From Branchiostoma lanceolatum (Eukaryota; Chordata; Leptocardii; Amphioxiformes; Branchiostomatidae), in NCBI RefSeq assembly GCF_035083965.1, contig NC_089732.1, positions 4,603,383 through 4,667,382 on the forward strand: a stretch of DNA of 64,000 bases, given 5' to 3'. Positions 21,914 to 34,863 of this stretch are shown in pieces. The notes under the pieces were generated by a model. It made no database searches, was not told the origin of the DNA, and was given only the letters and a program-made list of their open reading frames with translations. Position 1 is the stretch's first letter, and every line of letters starts with the position of its first letter. The translations under genes and the position numbers were made by a program.

Positions 21914-22871
21914 GCAAAAGTACCCGGGTCACCGGTTCCTTAGTAATCCCTCGGTGTCCAGCACCGAAGGTGCCTTCATCGCTAGACTTCCAGTGATGAA
22001 GTTTTGCCATCTGTGGGTGTCCAGCAATGAGGCGACTTCATTACTGGAAATCCCTGAATTATCACTGGAAACCGAGAGATGAGACTACCTGCGGGGCTAT
22101 ATCTATCACAAAAGCATGATCAACAATAAAGATGATACCTCTACACAAGGACATTATACTATATAATGTCCTTGATCTACAGTTGAGTCTTGTATTTATT
22201 CAGATTGTAACATGTAAGTCAGAGTGACTCATAGTTCAAACTAAGATAGATAGTGGAGCTGCGACATCATATGTGGTACAAATGTAATACAAACTGTCAA
22301 ACTAGTGAATAGAATATATCCAGATGCTTGAATTAATAATTGTTCGTGTCACACAAAAGTACCGTACACTGACACATCAGTAGTACGCCGTAACGGTATC
22401 GACTCAAAATGCACTCAAAATATTGTCTAATAGTTAGCACTGGAACATTCCAGTGATAATAGGATGTGATCACTGGAAGGCCACTAACGAAACAATGTCA
22501 TCACTCGGCTTCCAGCACTAGAGAGTCACTCATCACTGGTAAGTCCATCGCGGAACCCGTGACCGCGGGACTTTCGTTACTGGTTATCTAGCGACGAGTG
22601 ACCTCAGTACTGGGGTGCCGAGTGACGAGCGGAGATCGTCACTAGAAGCCGAGTGATGAGCGGAGTTCATTTCTGGAAACCGAGCACCGAGGCAAGATTC
22701 AGTGCTGGAATTCCAGCACCGAGGGGGCTTCATTACTGGAATAAAGCCGTTCGTCACTGGATTGCTAGTGATGAACTTTCTTTGGTGCTGGACGTCCAGC
22801 GACGACGCCATTTTGTTCACGCGTTCATTACTCGGCGCCCAGTGAGGGACCGGTGACCCGGGTACCTTTGC
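21914..22871. mobile_element. Mutator-like non-autonomous element Y, 9-bp TSD
   Basis: The inverted ends are GCAAAAGTACCCGGGTCACC and GGTGACCCGGGTACCTTTGC. GTCTCTGGT is duplicated at 21905-21913 and 22872-22880. The plan is the same as element X: motif-dense flanks and a motif-poor centre. Scaffold segments such as ACTGGAATAAAGCCGTTC and TCGGCTTCCAG are shared with X, but the repeated motif is CCAGTGATGA or TCACTGG instead of the GTAC-centred form. No ORF of note. Confidence 0.9.
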
Positions 22872-22904
22872 GTCTCTGGTCAACATGCATTTCGTTTGGC
22901 TTGT

Positions 22905-23194
22905 TTCTGAATTTGTTTTCAAGGTTTTCTTCTAATGTAGTAAAGAACTCATTCATTTTCATGAAAGTTTTAATGGCAATGAGCAAAGTTGTCAAATGCT
23001 TCTAGTTTTTATGTTGTATTTTTCATTTTCAATTTTAACTGGATCGAATTCGTTTTCAAGGTTTTCTTCTAATATCTACATAAAGGACTCATTCATTCTC
23101 ATTAAAGTTTTGATGCCAATGAGCAAAGTAGTCACATAATTATAGTTTATACGATATTACGTTGTATTTTTCATTTTCAATTATAACCGGATCA
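22905..23194. repeat. Tandem duplication, two units of about 140 bp
   Basis: The unit contains GTTTTCAAGGTTTTCTTCTA, ACTCATTCATTTTCAT and GTTGTATTTTTCATTTTCAA and occurs at about 22915-23040 and 23050-23185 with modest divergence. It lies in the presumed PAIP1 5' flank. Confidence 0.85.
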
Positions 23195-23554
23195 GTGCCA
23201 TTGGGTGAAAAGCAAAACAGTTGAAATGTCCCGTCTGCGAGTTGTATGCTGTTTTCTCTGAATTACCTTGACCCCTCAAATGACGGGGATCTACTGTAGT
23301 TAAAATATATGTGCTGTGCGTTAATCATATGTCATCAATCAATGCCATCCAATATGACTGCCGTTTTCTTAATCAGTGGTGATGTCACATGCTATCAAAG
23401 ATAATTAGATTAGACCTATGATCAATACATTGACATCTAGTTCTTGAATATCAGACTGTATATATTTCTAACCATGTTGCGTTTTGTCCACCCCATCCTC
23501 GCATGCTTCCATGGATTTTTAGTGTTCTATTTTTTCAAAGCAAGGCGGAGAGCC

Positions 23555-26500
23555 ATGTCGTCAGAGGACCTGAAGGCCAGCGGAGATTCGGCGTCAGTGG
23601 GGAGGGGGAGGGGCAGGGGGGTGTACAAGGGTCCCCGGGGTGGGGGGGCTGTCGGGTTCCTGGATAGGAGGTACAACTCCTCCCCCTCTGTGAACTCTCC
23701 TGACCTCGCTGCAAAGGACGGTGGGAAGACTGGGACTCCAGAGAAGCAGCAGCTGAGAAGACCCTTCCCACAAACCATCAGAGACCACAGGATCAAGACT
23801 GACGATGATGGTATGTACAATATGTGCTAGTATGGGATGGGATGGTTCAACATGCTATGATCAGAATTAGCATAGACTCACATGGAATAACTTGCATGCA
23901 CAGGAACCCTGAGTTGAAGAGATACAATGTAGGGACCGTCTGTGAGACCATGCAGTAGGCCACTGTGCAGAGTGAGCTATAGAAACAAAGCAACTTATTA
24001 TAAGTGCAGTCATGGCATGAGTTATCACTTAAAACGAGGATCAATTACATGTAGAGCTGGGTTAGGGTGTGCAACATCTAACGAAAGACAATCTTTAGAC
24101 TGTGGAAAACAACGTTGGCACAACTCAGTACTTTCTGATAAGTGGTGATGATCATGATGATGATGTGCATTTGTATGTACTAGTATGTAGATACCGGTAG
24201 ACTTAGAAAATGACATACCAACTTATTAGATTAGATACAGAATCCACAATTCATATAATCACACACCATCAAAGTTAGAGTGTAATTTCCAACACAAGAA
24301 ATTGTTAAGTTGAATTTTATTGTGTTGGAAATTGCAGTTTTACTTTGATACATAATGACTTCTACCAACACAGATGAACTTTCAAGTGATATAATCTCAT
24401 GTGTTATACACCTTTTTGTGTTCTCTTCACAGTGGACAGCACAGACAGCAGAAGTACAGACACTGACGACACCTCCATCAGTTCTGACAAGATCTCGGCA
24501 ACATCCTCCAAACTGTCTGTCCACGCCGCAGAATTTGTGCCGAGACCTGTGGTAAGTTGTCGCATCTGTCTCCTCACTTGGCAAGAGTAGGATGTTTTTG
24601 TTATCTTAAGTACATGTAATGCTAGGGTCACATTTCCAATCCGTGGCCCAGGCAGTCTTTGGGAACGAAAATTATGGTATAAAAAGACAACCAAAACACA
24701 AAACGTACGCAAAATTATATAAGAGCATAGCTTGTGCAAATTTATTGACATACACTTAGATTTTTTGTTTCCGCAAACAGCCCGGGCGGGCCCCGGTTAG
24801 GAAATGTGACCCTAGCATTAAGCAAGTTATTCTTACCTATCAACATTTTGGTTGTCTGTAAAATGACTGAAGCTTCCGAACTGCTGTGTCCCAGTTATTT
24901 TTGCTCTAAAGGAGCTAGCAGACAGTTAGCATTTAGAGGTAAGAAAAACTTTGTTTTATACAAAAAAGCTACAAATTACAATATCCAATTAATGAAACTA
25001 CATGTATTTGAAACAAAATTATGACTTCCTGAAACCTTCTTTTGCCCAAGGGACTTGGCAACCTTAATTTCAAACAGTACTCTTTCCAAAATGTTACATT
25101 GATACAGAGAGTGACTAGTATTGTAATATGACATTCCATGTATGTACAGGCATATAAATTGTTTCTTTATATGTCATAACAAATATTTTCCAGGTGCGGA
25201 GAAGGGGCTCCAGCTCAGACATGAATGCCATCGAGCACCTGAAGGCCACCATTGTACAGCTGACGGACAACCCCGGAGACTTCCACGACCTGCTCGGCCC
25301 CCTCTCCGACACGCTGAACGCCTGGGTTAGCGACGGGAACACGGTCCTGGAGATCGTAGATACCATCTATGAACAGGTCAGACAAACAGTGAATCCTATT
25401 CAGGGCTCAAAATTCAGAATTTTGGGTGCACAACATAAAATAAAGCACATACCGGTATGTAGAATATTAGCAAAACGTACAAACCCTTCTGCTGCTTTAG
25501 TACTATAACTAACTTCAAAATTTTAAACAAGTAATACATTCAATAAATGTCATGTTTGTTTGTTTGCTTTTCTGTTTGTTCAGGCTTGTGAGCAGCCCAA
25601 CTTCAGATACACCGGCGCAGTACTGTGCGACCACCTGTCCCACCACCTGACAGTGTCCAGCGAGACGGGAAACTTCCGCCAGCACCTGCTGAAGCACTGT
25701 CACGAGGAGTTTGAACAGCGCGAGGCGGCGGTACTGGATCGCACCAGACTGCACAGGCTGGAGAGATACACGCTCTTCATGGCTGAACTCTTCCTAGCAC
25801 TGAAGGTGAGTTAATATTTTCATTTTTTCCACAAACAATACCTCAGTGGAACGCCCTACTTGACCCGGTCGTGATGTCTCCCACAGTTGAAACGATGGCC
25901 TCCTTCTACTCCATCTTTGCCCCAGATGGGGTTATCTGGGGTTTAAACGAAGTTGAAGGTGTTAAGACTAATGAAAGATTACTGGAGAGTAAGTGTCAGA
26001 GGATACCCTGTGTCAAGTTCAAAAGTTTATTGTTATGTTAAACAGCATTGAGTGACTGCAGTGCAGTCGACTTCACATCTCATGTAGACCTGTGGATCTG
26101 CAGACTCTGGTTTCAGGTGTCCCATGATGTTCCGTGTCGTAGTTGATTAGGGATTAGGCTTCTTGACTAGGGTTTGAATCCGAGCTAGACTGTACTTTCT
26201 CTTTTTTTACCATTCATCAATATGTCTCAGCGGAAAGTGTAGAGCCTCCATCAATGTGGTGGTATCGATACAAAATGGCGCCAGTGTAAAAAGAGACATA
26301 GATAAGTTATGCCATTCATGTACTGTAGAAATAAGATTTTTAACCTTGTTTTTTTTTTGTGTAGATCCATGTGAATGGCAAGCAGCAGCGCATGGTTATT
26401 CTGAGGAAGGCCCTGAGAGACCTCATCAACACACTACTGGATCATCCGTCTGATAGCACGTTGAGATGTGCTGCTCAAGCACTAAAGGTAGGGTACACTA

Positions 26501-28585
26501 GTAGCCTGACTAAATCACACTTCTGGCAGCCCTCCCACTGGTTAAACCTGTAGGGAGGGGTTCCATAGAATATATAGAATACAACATGGGGTATTCTGTA
26601 TTGCCTGAAGTATAGGCCCGACCGCGGGTAGCATTGTCGGAAGGCCGGCCCCCGAGGGCATTCCGACTCATGGGATTGCCAGGACCGAGGGTGATGTAGA
26701 ATACACCGTGTTGTATTCTATTTGTGTCATGCCCACTCCAGAAAACACACATTTCAAGGTGACATGCACCAGAAGTTTGAATGTAGGTAGAACTGGTAGA
26801 GGACTGAAATAATGTAAGGTACTTTACTCCCAAAAGTTTACAAGAGGTTAAGCGTTTCTATGTCTTATTCCCCCAGTTGACTGGAGGTGCCTTTGAAGAC
26901 TACTTAGACCTGAAGGAGGAGAACGTGGAGGAGAGTAAGAAGGAGATGGACGGGATCTTCTCCAAACTTAAGAAAAATGCTGCAGAAAGGAGAAGTGACA
27001 TTAGCAAGTAGGTCTCACTGTGGAAACCTTGCAGGATAAAGTTGCTTTAAGCATGTAACAAATATGCAAATTATTGAGTCATGTCTATTTTGAAAAATGT
27101 CTTTTCTCATCTATTTTTTGTATTGGACTATCTAAATTGTCTTCTCTTTATTTGTATATCAATTCATAGTTGTGGTTAAAAAGCTGCTGTTCCACAAATC
27201 TTGCTCAGTGTCACTGACGAAAAGTAGAGGATGCTATACTTGAAACATCTGTTTCCAAAATCATATCCAGCTGCTTGAGTAACTATTATTTGGCATTTTT
27301 CATCTATTGTTTTATATCCCCTGTGTGCAGAAATGTGCTGCTGCTAGTAGTGACAGTTGTGGAGCTCCGGGCGAAGAACTGGAACAAGGAGGAGTCCGCC
27401 CCTGCAGCCGAGGCTGCCCTGCCCTCCCACCTACAAACACTGGAACCTGTCTACTTCGGGAAGGATGGCAAGCCCATCGGACCCACAGACACAGGTACCA
27501 CACTTTGTGGGGTAAAACAAATTGTAGACCCCAAGCTCCCTAAAAACAGGCCCATAGAGCTTGACCATAATTGTCAGTAAGTATGGGCATCCTCATAGCT
27601 TTAAACAATGCCTGGAGGTAGAATGGTGCAAAGGTTGAGCGTGATAGGCTGTACCATAACCAACCACCACATGCCTGCAAAGCTGGTGTGTTACACCAAA
27701 GGCCAATTAAGGGTAGTTACACCATTATAAGGAGGACAAATACAGATCTGGATATTAATGAATGCATTCTCTCTTTCTGACTAGCTGCTATGTGGTTTGT
27801 AAATGTACACCGATTGAAATTATATATATGAATATATGTATATTGGAACTACATGTGACATGCATGTTTTGCTGACAATCCCCACAGCATTCTGGGAAAG
27901 TGCAGCAGCGGAGGACTACTATGGTGACTACGGGCCCGGTGACTTTGGAGACTACTATGATCCAAATGGGGAGGATGAGTACTACTATGATGGTTCACAG
28001 TGAGTCACCCGTTTTCTTATTTTCAAAATAAAAAACAAACTCAGTACATGAGGTTCAGTAGGCAAATACATGTAGTAGTGGACAACCTCAAGCCAACCGT
28101 AAAGTGAAACAAGTCTGGGTGTCGGCTTGAATAAAGTTATAAACAGAACTATGCCGCTTCAGCGTCTTTTTTAAAGATGTGACGTGTGTATGGTTGACTT
28201 GAGGTTGTCCACTTATATGCCTTCAGTACATGAATCATCTCATCATCTTAATGAGCTAATTACTTGAATGTTCTTGACTCTGGTGCAAGAGCTTAAGCTT
28301 AAATGATATCGTTAAATTGTGATAATTTACAAGTCACACCACACCACAAGTCACACCACACGTTTACTCCCATAATGAATACAAGCTCAAAAGAAGCATG
28401 TATGTGGGTTTTAGACACTCAGAACCTTTCAAGATATAATTCTTGCCTAAGATTAAGAACCATCTGACTGTTGTCAATTCTCCCTACCTTGCAGCCCACC
28501 CTTTGAGCTGGAAGACGGAAGTGAAATGGACGATGAAGCTGCGATGGCCTTTGAGGATTTCCTCCGAGACAGTGAACAACTATAA
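23555..28585 (+). CDS. PAIP1: Polyadenylate-binding protein-interacting protein 1 homolog
   Basis: Nine coding exons: 23555-23810, 24433-24551, 25194-25376, 25584-25805, 26365-26487, 26877-27007, 27331-27494, 27888-27999 and 28495-28585. All borders are AG/GT and the phases join to 466 codons plus stop (human long isoform about 479). The N-terminus is Arg-Gly rich (GRGRGRGVYKGPRGGG). A PAM2 motif, SKLSVHAAEFVPRP, at about residues 111-124 should bind the MLLE domain of poly(A)-binding protein. A MIF4G domain fills about residues 135-365 (NFRYTGAVLCDHLSHHL, ETGNFRQHLLKHC). The C-terminus is acidic and Tyr-rich (EDYYGDYGPGD) and ends AMAFEDFLRDSEQL, like the second PABP-contact region of vertebrate PAIP1. 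The family stimulates translation by bridging PABP and eIF4A/eIF3 in the cytoplasm. The start is the first ATG after an upstream, non-conserved frame. Confidence 0.96.
24619..24822. mobile_element. Hairpin MITE in PAIP1 intron 2
   Basis: The ends are AATGCTAGGGTCACATTTCC and the exact inverse GGAAATGTGACCCTAGCATT. The interior is not strongly paired. No clear target duplication. Confidence 0.8.
26508..26815. repeat. Repeat-rich segment of PAIP1 intron 5
   Basis: Begins with a TAGCCTGACTAAATCACACTT repeat also present at 14655. Two inverted AGAATACAACATGG-like stretches (about 26575 and 26695) bracket a GC-rich centre, as in a small foldback element. Confidence 0.5.
28076..28213. mobile_element. 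Hairpin MITE in PAIP1 intron 8
   Basis: The left end TAGTGGACAACCTCAAGCCA pairs with the right end TGACTTGAGGTTGTCCACTT. Confidence 0.75.
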
Positions 28586-30600
28586 CTATCCAACAACAAA
28601 CTCTTGTTATGCTCAGACCATACCGTTCTCATTACCTACTGGTATATATGTCAAATTGAAGACCAAAAAGTAGAACTGGAAAAGAGAAGCTTCTTTGGAA
28701 ATGTCTTGTACAAAGTTTTGGTGAAAACATCTAGGCCATGGGTTAAACGTTTACATGTAGGTGCTAGAAAAATATATTTTACAAGATCACAGTTTGATAC
28801 AGTTACATGTACCTAAGCTACCTATGACACATAATTTTGTTTGTACTATGTGGTGTTTTCGAAGCACAGAATAAAGTGTCATATCTACCATTACGGTAAT
28901 GAAATGACGGTGATCTTACAACAGCAGAGGGAGAATACATACACCTGCCTCACATAGTTGTAATGTCCATTATAATGTCTTGTAATGCTTTATCTTTGAT
29001 GTTTGAAGGAGAAAGAAAAAACTGAGCTATTGTTTTATGAAGTATATTCTTGTCATATTGAGTCGACTTACTAATCCAGGAGTCTTATACTGCTTTAAAA
29101 ACTTGCTTATTAATAGAAGTGTTAGAAATAATCTGCTTTTGCCATTCCATTATCATGCAGGCTTGTAGAACATTGCATCTTGTTTGGTCAACAACTAATG
29201 AACATGTTGTCTTTGGCTGTACTTTGGTTTTCTGTCACTCATCTCAGATCTCTTGCATTGGAAGGCTGCTTGAAGATTCTATTGCACCATCTTGGTTCTA
29301 GGGTCAAACTTTTGGGGTCTTCGGAGGTGCGCATGCACATTGCGGCTGGTAACGCAACTTGTAGCATTAGACATTCTGGAATGTTTATAAAAGTATAAAA
29401 GACCTGAGATTTACAGATACATGTAACTGCTACTGTTCAAGATTTCTTCAACCATCCAGTTTTTTTTAGTGGATTCAGGCATTTCTTCATCTATTATTGT
29501 GAAAGATATTCCATAGGCTGAGAGCTAAGCCTTTGCTAGCTGCAGTTTTGAAGTTAGTCAGACACATAGTTTCTGGCTCTGAAAAATCATTAGAACACAT
29601 TAATTTACCAAGAAATGTACACCACACGGCTGCAAAGGTACTGATTAGTGACTAGTCTTGCACTTCTTGACATGCAGTCTCGACTTCATTTTGGTTTTAA
29701 CGAAAAGGAAAGAGAACTAAGAAGGGTTTAAATCAAAGTAGCATGGCATGGATATATATGTGTTTACTTAATCAGGAGTGACATTAAAAGACATTTGACT
29801 TCATGTTACTAGGCCCTGCAATGTATTAGAAGAAGGTTGAAGAAAAGTAGTCTTGACAAATGGAAGGAAGGAGTGTTAAAAGGAGGCAGCAGAGGATTAT
29901 ATGAGCTGTCTTCAAGTGCTAAGGAGTAATAGCACCATATACGGAGGCCCTTTTCTTTCACATGCCACAGGCGGTGCTATTGTCTATGTGATTGGGTAGA
30001 TTGTAACTGATTGTACTTCAAGAGCAAATTTAACTCAGGTTGTATAAAGCAAAGTAATTATGTGATTAGCAGTGTAAACATTCTCTGTCAATATATGTGT
30101 TATTAGAAAACACAGCTTAGGCACAACTGTAGAGTAGCTTTAGTTGATTCTGGTCTTAATGTGAAATAGACCGCTAGAACAAAAGTATGCAGATTAACTG
30201 AACTGTTCTTTAAATTTCATGTACAGCAGTATGTTGCACATTTGTAGCTTAGGCATTCTGCATTCTGTTTTTATTTTGTTGTGTTTTTGTTTCTCTTAGT
30301 TTTACACTAACCAAAGAGTTGAAGCCACATTATGTATGATCATGCTGAGCAAAGGAATGTAACTCCCTACTATAGACAGATACATGTACTTTGGAATATA
30401 TATTAAGTTATGCTGCTTCAAAGGCTACAAAAAAAGCAAATGTTTTCTGTTTTTGTTCCTTAGTTGATTTGTTCTTGTCAACATTTTGTACATATGTTTG
30501 CAGATGACTATTTCTCGCAGTCACAGTCGTTATATTGTTGATGTTTTCTGCACATATTAAAAGGAGAAAAAGACCCTACTTCAGTTTGAATTCTTTGTAA
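28586..30600 (+). other. PAIP1 3' UTR and downstream flank
   Basis: No further coding exon is supported. A canonical AATAAA lies at 28870-28875, about 285 bp past the stop, and is the best poly(A) signal candidate. An ATTAAA lies near 30557, so a long 3' UTR isoform is possible. ACATGTA and TACATGTA motifs recur here, as they do elsewhere in the window. Confidence 0.45.
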
Positions 30601-30654
30601 TGATAAAGACTGCCTTCTATGTTCATCATCATCAATTATCTATTATTATTCTCC

Positions 30655-30905
30655 AAGGGTTAGCATGTGTTGTCCAGTGGTTAGCAACCCTGCCAATGGA
30701 CCAAGAGGTTGGGAGTGCAAATTCTGGCTGTTGCTGCTCGCCCAACATGCACACTACTGGAGAGTATTCAGTCGTTAGGACAAGACGTTAAGTCATGGCC
30801 CACTGTTCAGTCTGCTTGTGGAAAAGAGCTAGGGGAATTTTCCTGGTATAATGCAGTGTACAAATGGCGTCTGCCTTCTCTGTCACAACCAGTGGAAGAT
30901 TAGTT
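30655..30905 (+). mobile_element. Decayed tRNA-derived SINE
   Basis: The opening TGTTGTCCAGTGGTTAGCAA is A-box-like. A degenerate B box follows (GGGAGTGCAAATTCTGG), then a SINE-like GGACAAGACGTTAAGTC body block. No functional tRNA fold. Confidence 0.6.
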
Positions 30906-31079
30906 CATCAGTGAGCAAAACTTGACTGAGATAGCTTTCGAGGGTTACCCAAAAGGAGATGTACTGACCACTTCATCTGTGATCAAGTGTAGTTTCATCA
31001 GGTTGGAAACTAAATCACTGGGTAATTCTTTACAATTACAACCAATAATGTTTGGACTGCATCCTTCCCATATTGCAGC

Positions 31080-31165
31080 GCCACCTAGCAGTGGAGAGTA
31101 GAACTGCCCTGAGGATGGTAGCAGGACTTGGCTACAGAAACATTGGTAGGCAGGTATTTGTCATA
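31080..31165. repeat. Dispersed repeat fragment (LINE/SINE tail-like)
   Basis: CTGAGGATGGTAGCAGGACTTGGCTACAGAAACATTGGTAGG resembles 3' tail segments of interspersed repeats. A short related stretch (CACTGAAACATTGGCAGGTA) lies at about 15277. Confidence 0.35.
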
Positions 31166-31199
31166 AAGGACCTGAATACCTGCTGACAACTTCAGTTCC

Positions 31200-33840
31200 A
31201 ATTGACTTTTGTTGCTGTATGTGAATGCATGGAATCTGAAGTCTACAGTTCTTTGTATTGCTAACATTGAACAACAAACCCTCTTTAAAACAAAGACGCC
31301 ATACTAGGACAATGGCTTTCAAGAACTGACTGTTGACCACAATCAGTTTAGATATCATTTGTTTTAGTATCTGTGTGAAGGGTCACTGTGTTTCATTATG
31401 TTCTTGTAGTTTTTATGCATGCAGACCTGCTACCTGAAAAACAGGTCACAGTCTAGACCTGAGACATTTTCACCTATTTAAAGTAAACGACAGGCCGAGA
31501 TGAAACTGATTATCCGAAGAAAAAAGTACTTCAAGCCCTAACCTGGCATGGCCAACTGGAGTCATTTCAATAGCTTTGGCAATAGTGAAAGGGCCATGCT
31601 CCATTTGTAGTGGCATGTAAGACTACTTGAGACTACAACAAAGGATGGCATTAGACTGAATACGTAAGAAAACATACCATGTTGATTTAATTTAGTCCCT
31701 CTTACAACATCTTCTTACAATCAGGAACCAGTCTGTACCTTGTACTTGAATTCTCCTGCTATGCTAAATTTCTCAAACATTAGTCACGAAACCTGACCAT
31801 TAGCCTACTTCATTTGAATTACAGTCCAAACTGACCAAAAGTACCACTCAGGACTGATAAATTCTGGTCTATATATATGGACAGGTGGTCAGTACAGACA
31901 GGATTCTTTATGATAATGCTTGAAAATTGTCTAAGGGACCACCAAATCGTTTCTCGAGCAATTTCAGTTTTATCAGCAGAATAAATGACTTCATATAGTC
32001 GGATCTTGGCCCCTCTAAGAATACTAAGACCAATAAGTCCTACACAATCTAATGAAATATGATACTCTCAGCGGAGCACCACAGATCATTATCGTTCAGC
32101 AATGCTGCAGAATTATGGCTGATGAAATGATTAGAACTTCCGGTAGATGACTTTGTTTACTAATTGGCAGCTATTTCACATACATCTGGGACACATGTAT
32201 TCAAATAACACATCTAGTAGGAAACAGTATGCATTTGCCAGCAAAGGCTATTACACTTTGACCTAACATGATATGAAAAAAACATTCACAACATACAACT
32301 GGTCTGATACAATATCAATCAACCAATCGAGAACTCTTAAATGAAATGAATCTATACGGGTCAGTTCTTCATAGGTAGACACTTGAGTCAAACACTATGG
32401 TAATCTCTTCGGTGGACCAGAGAATCTCGCATTCCTCATTGAATAAGTGATACTTGACCTGGTTAACCGTTTCGCCTGAACAAGCCATTTGGTGTAACAG
32501 GTGTTCCATATGGTGCTGGGGTAAATACAAATGAAGGATCTTGTCTTGTGACACAAACTTATTAAGTGTTTGAATCTAAAACAATACAGGGTGCATCATT
32601 AAAAATGTACTAATGATAAGTTTGAGTAACCTTTTCGTTTTTGATCTACATGTATTTTCAAACAAGCTTTGGGAAAGAGAGAAACTGAGATCAGTCTCAA
32701 TGTACTGTAAGTTGTAAAATATTTGCAGAGGTTTTAGATTTACTTTAGTGGACAGCTCTCACCGCGAACTCCCACAACACAAGCATGCGGTCTACCTTGT
32801 ATTATATTACTACAGTTGTTTCAAACGCAAACTCAAAGCACTGAAAATGCCTTCTCCTCCCCCTCCCATTTAAGTCCCCCCAAACTTAAACGAAATCACA
32901 GTACGAAGACTTTCCTAATTACAATCAAAAACAAACTAATTACTACCATCAAGATAATTGCAACCTCGGGGGACTTGTCGCCTTAGATACCACATCTAGG
33001 ACTTTCTGGCCTGTAATCTGAGAGGCTGATAAGTTATGTCAATTCTAGGTTTCCTCTCTTTTCTTTTGTCCTCTGAGAATTCTTCTCCCCTTCGGTAAGT
33101 ATTTAGGTCATCTCATTGTTGGCACAGCTTTTCCCCAGGTAAATAATTAAACGGTTGTTTATGCCTAATCATTCTTCTTTTTGCTGTTCTATGTCACTTG
33201 TAATAATTATTGAAGTCTTCAGCTTCAATAAGTTACATTTCAAAGAAACAACCTCGATACCTGAGTCTTTAAGTTACATTCTGAAATTAAAACTCAAGTA
33301 TCCAGTTTGCTTATAGTGTCTTTAAATTGTGGTGCTTGACTCTCTTATTCAAACAAAGGCTCGTCTGTTCTTGTTACACCAAAACAGATAAAAACTTTTC
33401 TGCAGAATAGAGACAACCCTGAATTTTTCTTAATCCTCTCTGCAAAGAGAACTAGATCTGTTTATGTCTCACTTGTTTAAAGTTCATTTGTCTGTTTATA
33501 CCTGGGCTAAAAGACGTGTCCAGTAGGAATAATCCCCGTCCAACTGACACGCCTGACAGGACTGCACCTGCTTTACCAGTTACTGCGAATCGTGAAATGT
33601 TTGCAGTAGTTTTCTGTATGCAGTTTTCTTGATCTTTAACCACACTATGAACATGCACTGTCTTACTAGTCTTTGACTCGTTGTGAAAGTCTGCTTGATA
33701 TTTGGTGTGTGGATAGGTCATATATATTCATCAAAAGGTATACCAGAATCATAGAAACATCAAACGACATTTGTACCACTAGTATTGGCTTTATTCAATA
33801 CCCCCCTATGCATTCTACTTAATTCAGCAACAAATTTCAT
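31200..33840. other. No gene seen
   Basis: AT-rich sequence with only short, non-conserved frames. A fragment of the GCGAACTTAAA-type repeat is suggested near 32755. Nothing else is recognisable. Confidence 0.5.
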
Positions 33841-33844
33841 GACA

Positions 33845-34375
33845 GTTGCACCAATCCTCATACAACATATTGTTAGCACCATCCTCATAACAAATTGTGA
33901 GTACCATCCTCATATTGTGAGTATCATCCAGTATTCCTCATATAATATGTTAGTACCATCCTCATATAACATATTGAGTACCATCCTCATATAACATATT
34001 GAGTACCATCCTATTACATATTGTGAGTTCCATCCTATAACATATCGTTAGTTCCATCCTCATATAACATATAATTGTGAATATCATTCTCATATAACAT
34101 AATGTGAGTACCATCCTCATATAACATGTACCATCCTCATATAACATAATGTATCATCCTCATATAACATAATGTGAGTACCGTCCTCATAACATATTGT
34201 GAGTACCATCCTATAACTTATTGTTAGTACCATCCTCATATAACCTATTGAGTACTATCCTCATATAACATATTGTAAGTACCATCCTCATATAAAATAA
34301 TGTGAGTACCATCCTCATATAACATAATGTGACTACCATCCTCATATAACATTGTGAGTACATACCTCATAAGTA
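33845..34375. repeat. AT-rich minisatellite, unit about 24-27 bp
   Basis: About 20 imperfect, directly repeated units built on ACCATCCTCATATAACATA followed by TTGTGAGT or a shortened form. Unit length varies by internal deletion. It lies downstream of the first Kelch gene. Confidence 0.92.
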
Positions 34376-34798
34376 ATATCATAACTTATTATGATTACAA
34401 CTAAGAAATGTCCATAAACCATAGGAATAGAGCTGGTATGGCTTGACAAAAATAAAGGGAAAAAAATTATGCTGCAGCAATATTGTGTTCAAACTAAAGC
34501 ATTGAATAAAGGGCAACATGTCTTTTCACCAGCTTTTGTCTAGATTGGTGTTACAAAATTAATCTCTTTGCTTTGCTAGCTTCAGCAACTTAACTTAATT
34601 TGGACTACAAAATGAAATAATCTGTAATTTTACATTATGTAGTACCACTCTCTAAGAAAGGCATTCTTCAACCAAACTACATGTACATGTATATGATAAC
34701 ACCAGTATCCAATCTCTGAAAACGCATATTATCATAACCAGCTCATTTTGTATCCTTACATCTAGATCTATAATTTGCTGCCAATATTTCTTCCTTAA

Positions 34799-34863
34799 CC
34801 TCCTTCTTGCTGAGGTAGCCCTTTGGCACCAAATTTACAGTATGCATGGGGGTAGGGAGCAGG
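34799..34863. mobile_element. TTAA-flanked hairpin after Kelch gene 1
   Basis: Flanked by TTAA at 34795-34798 and 34864-34867. The ends are CCTCCTTCTTGC and GGGAGCAGG. The CDS stop codon TAA lies within the right-hand TTAA. Homologues follow Kelch genes 2 and 4 and, more decayed, gene 3. Confidence 0.7.

Noticed and set aside
23444-23554. Upstream in-frame start of PAIP1 (37 extra codons)
   Set aside because: The extra segment is hydrophobic and unlike any PAIP1 N-terminus. The internal ATG begins the acidic/RG-rich sequence expected.
33845-34375. Regularly repeated 24-27 bp units, superficially CRISPR-like
   Set aside because: No unique spacers, the units directly abut each other and vary in length, and the surrounding genes are eukaryotic.
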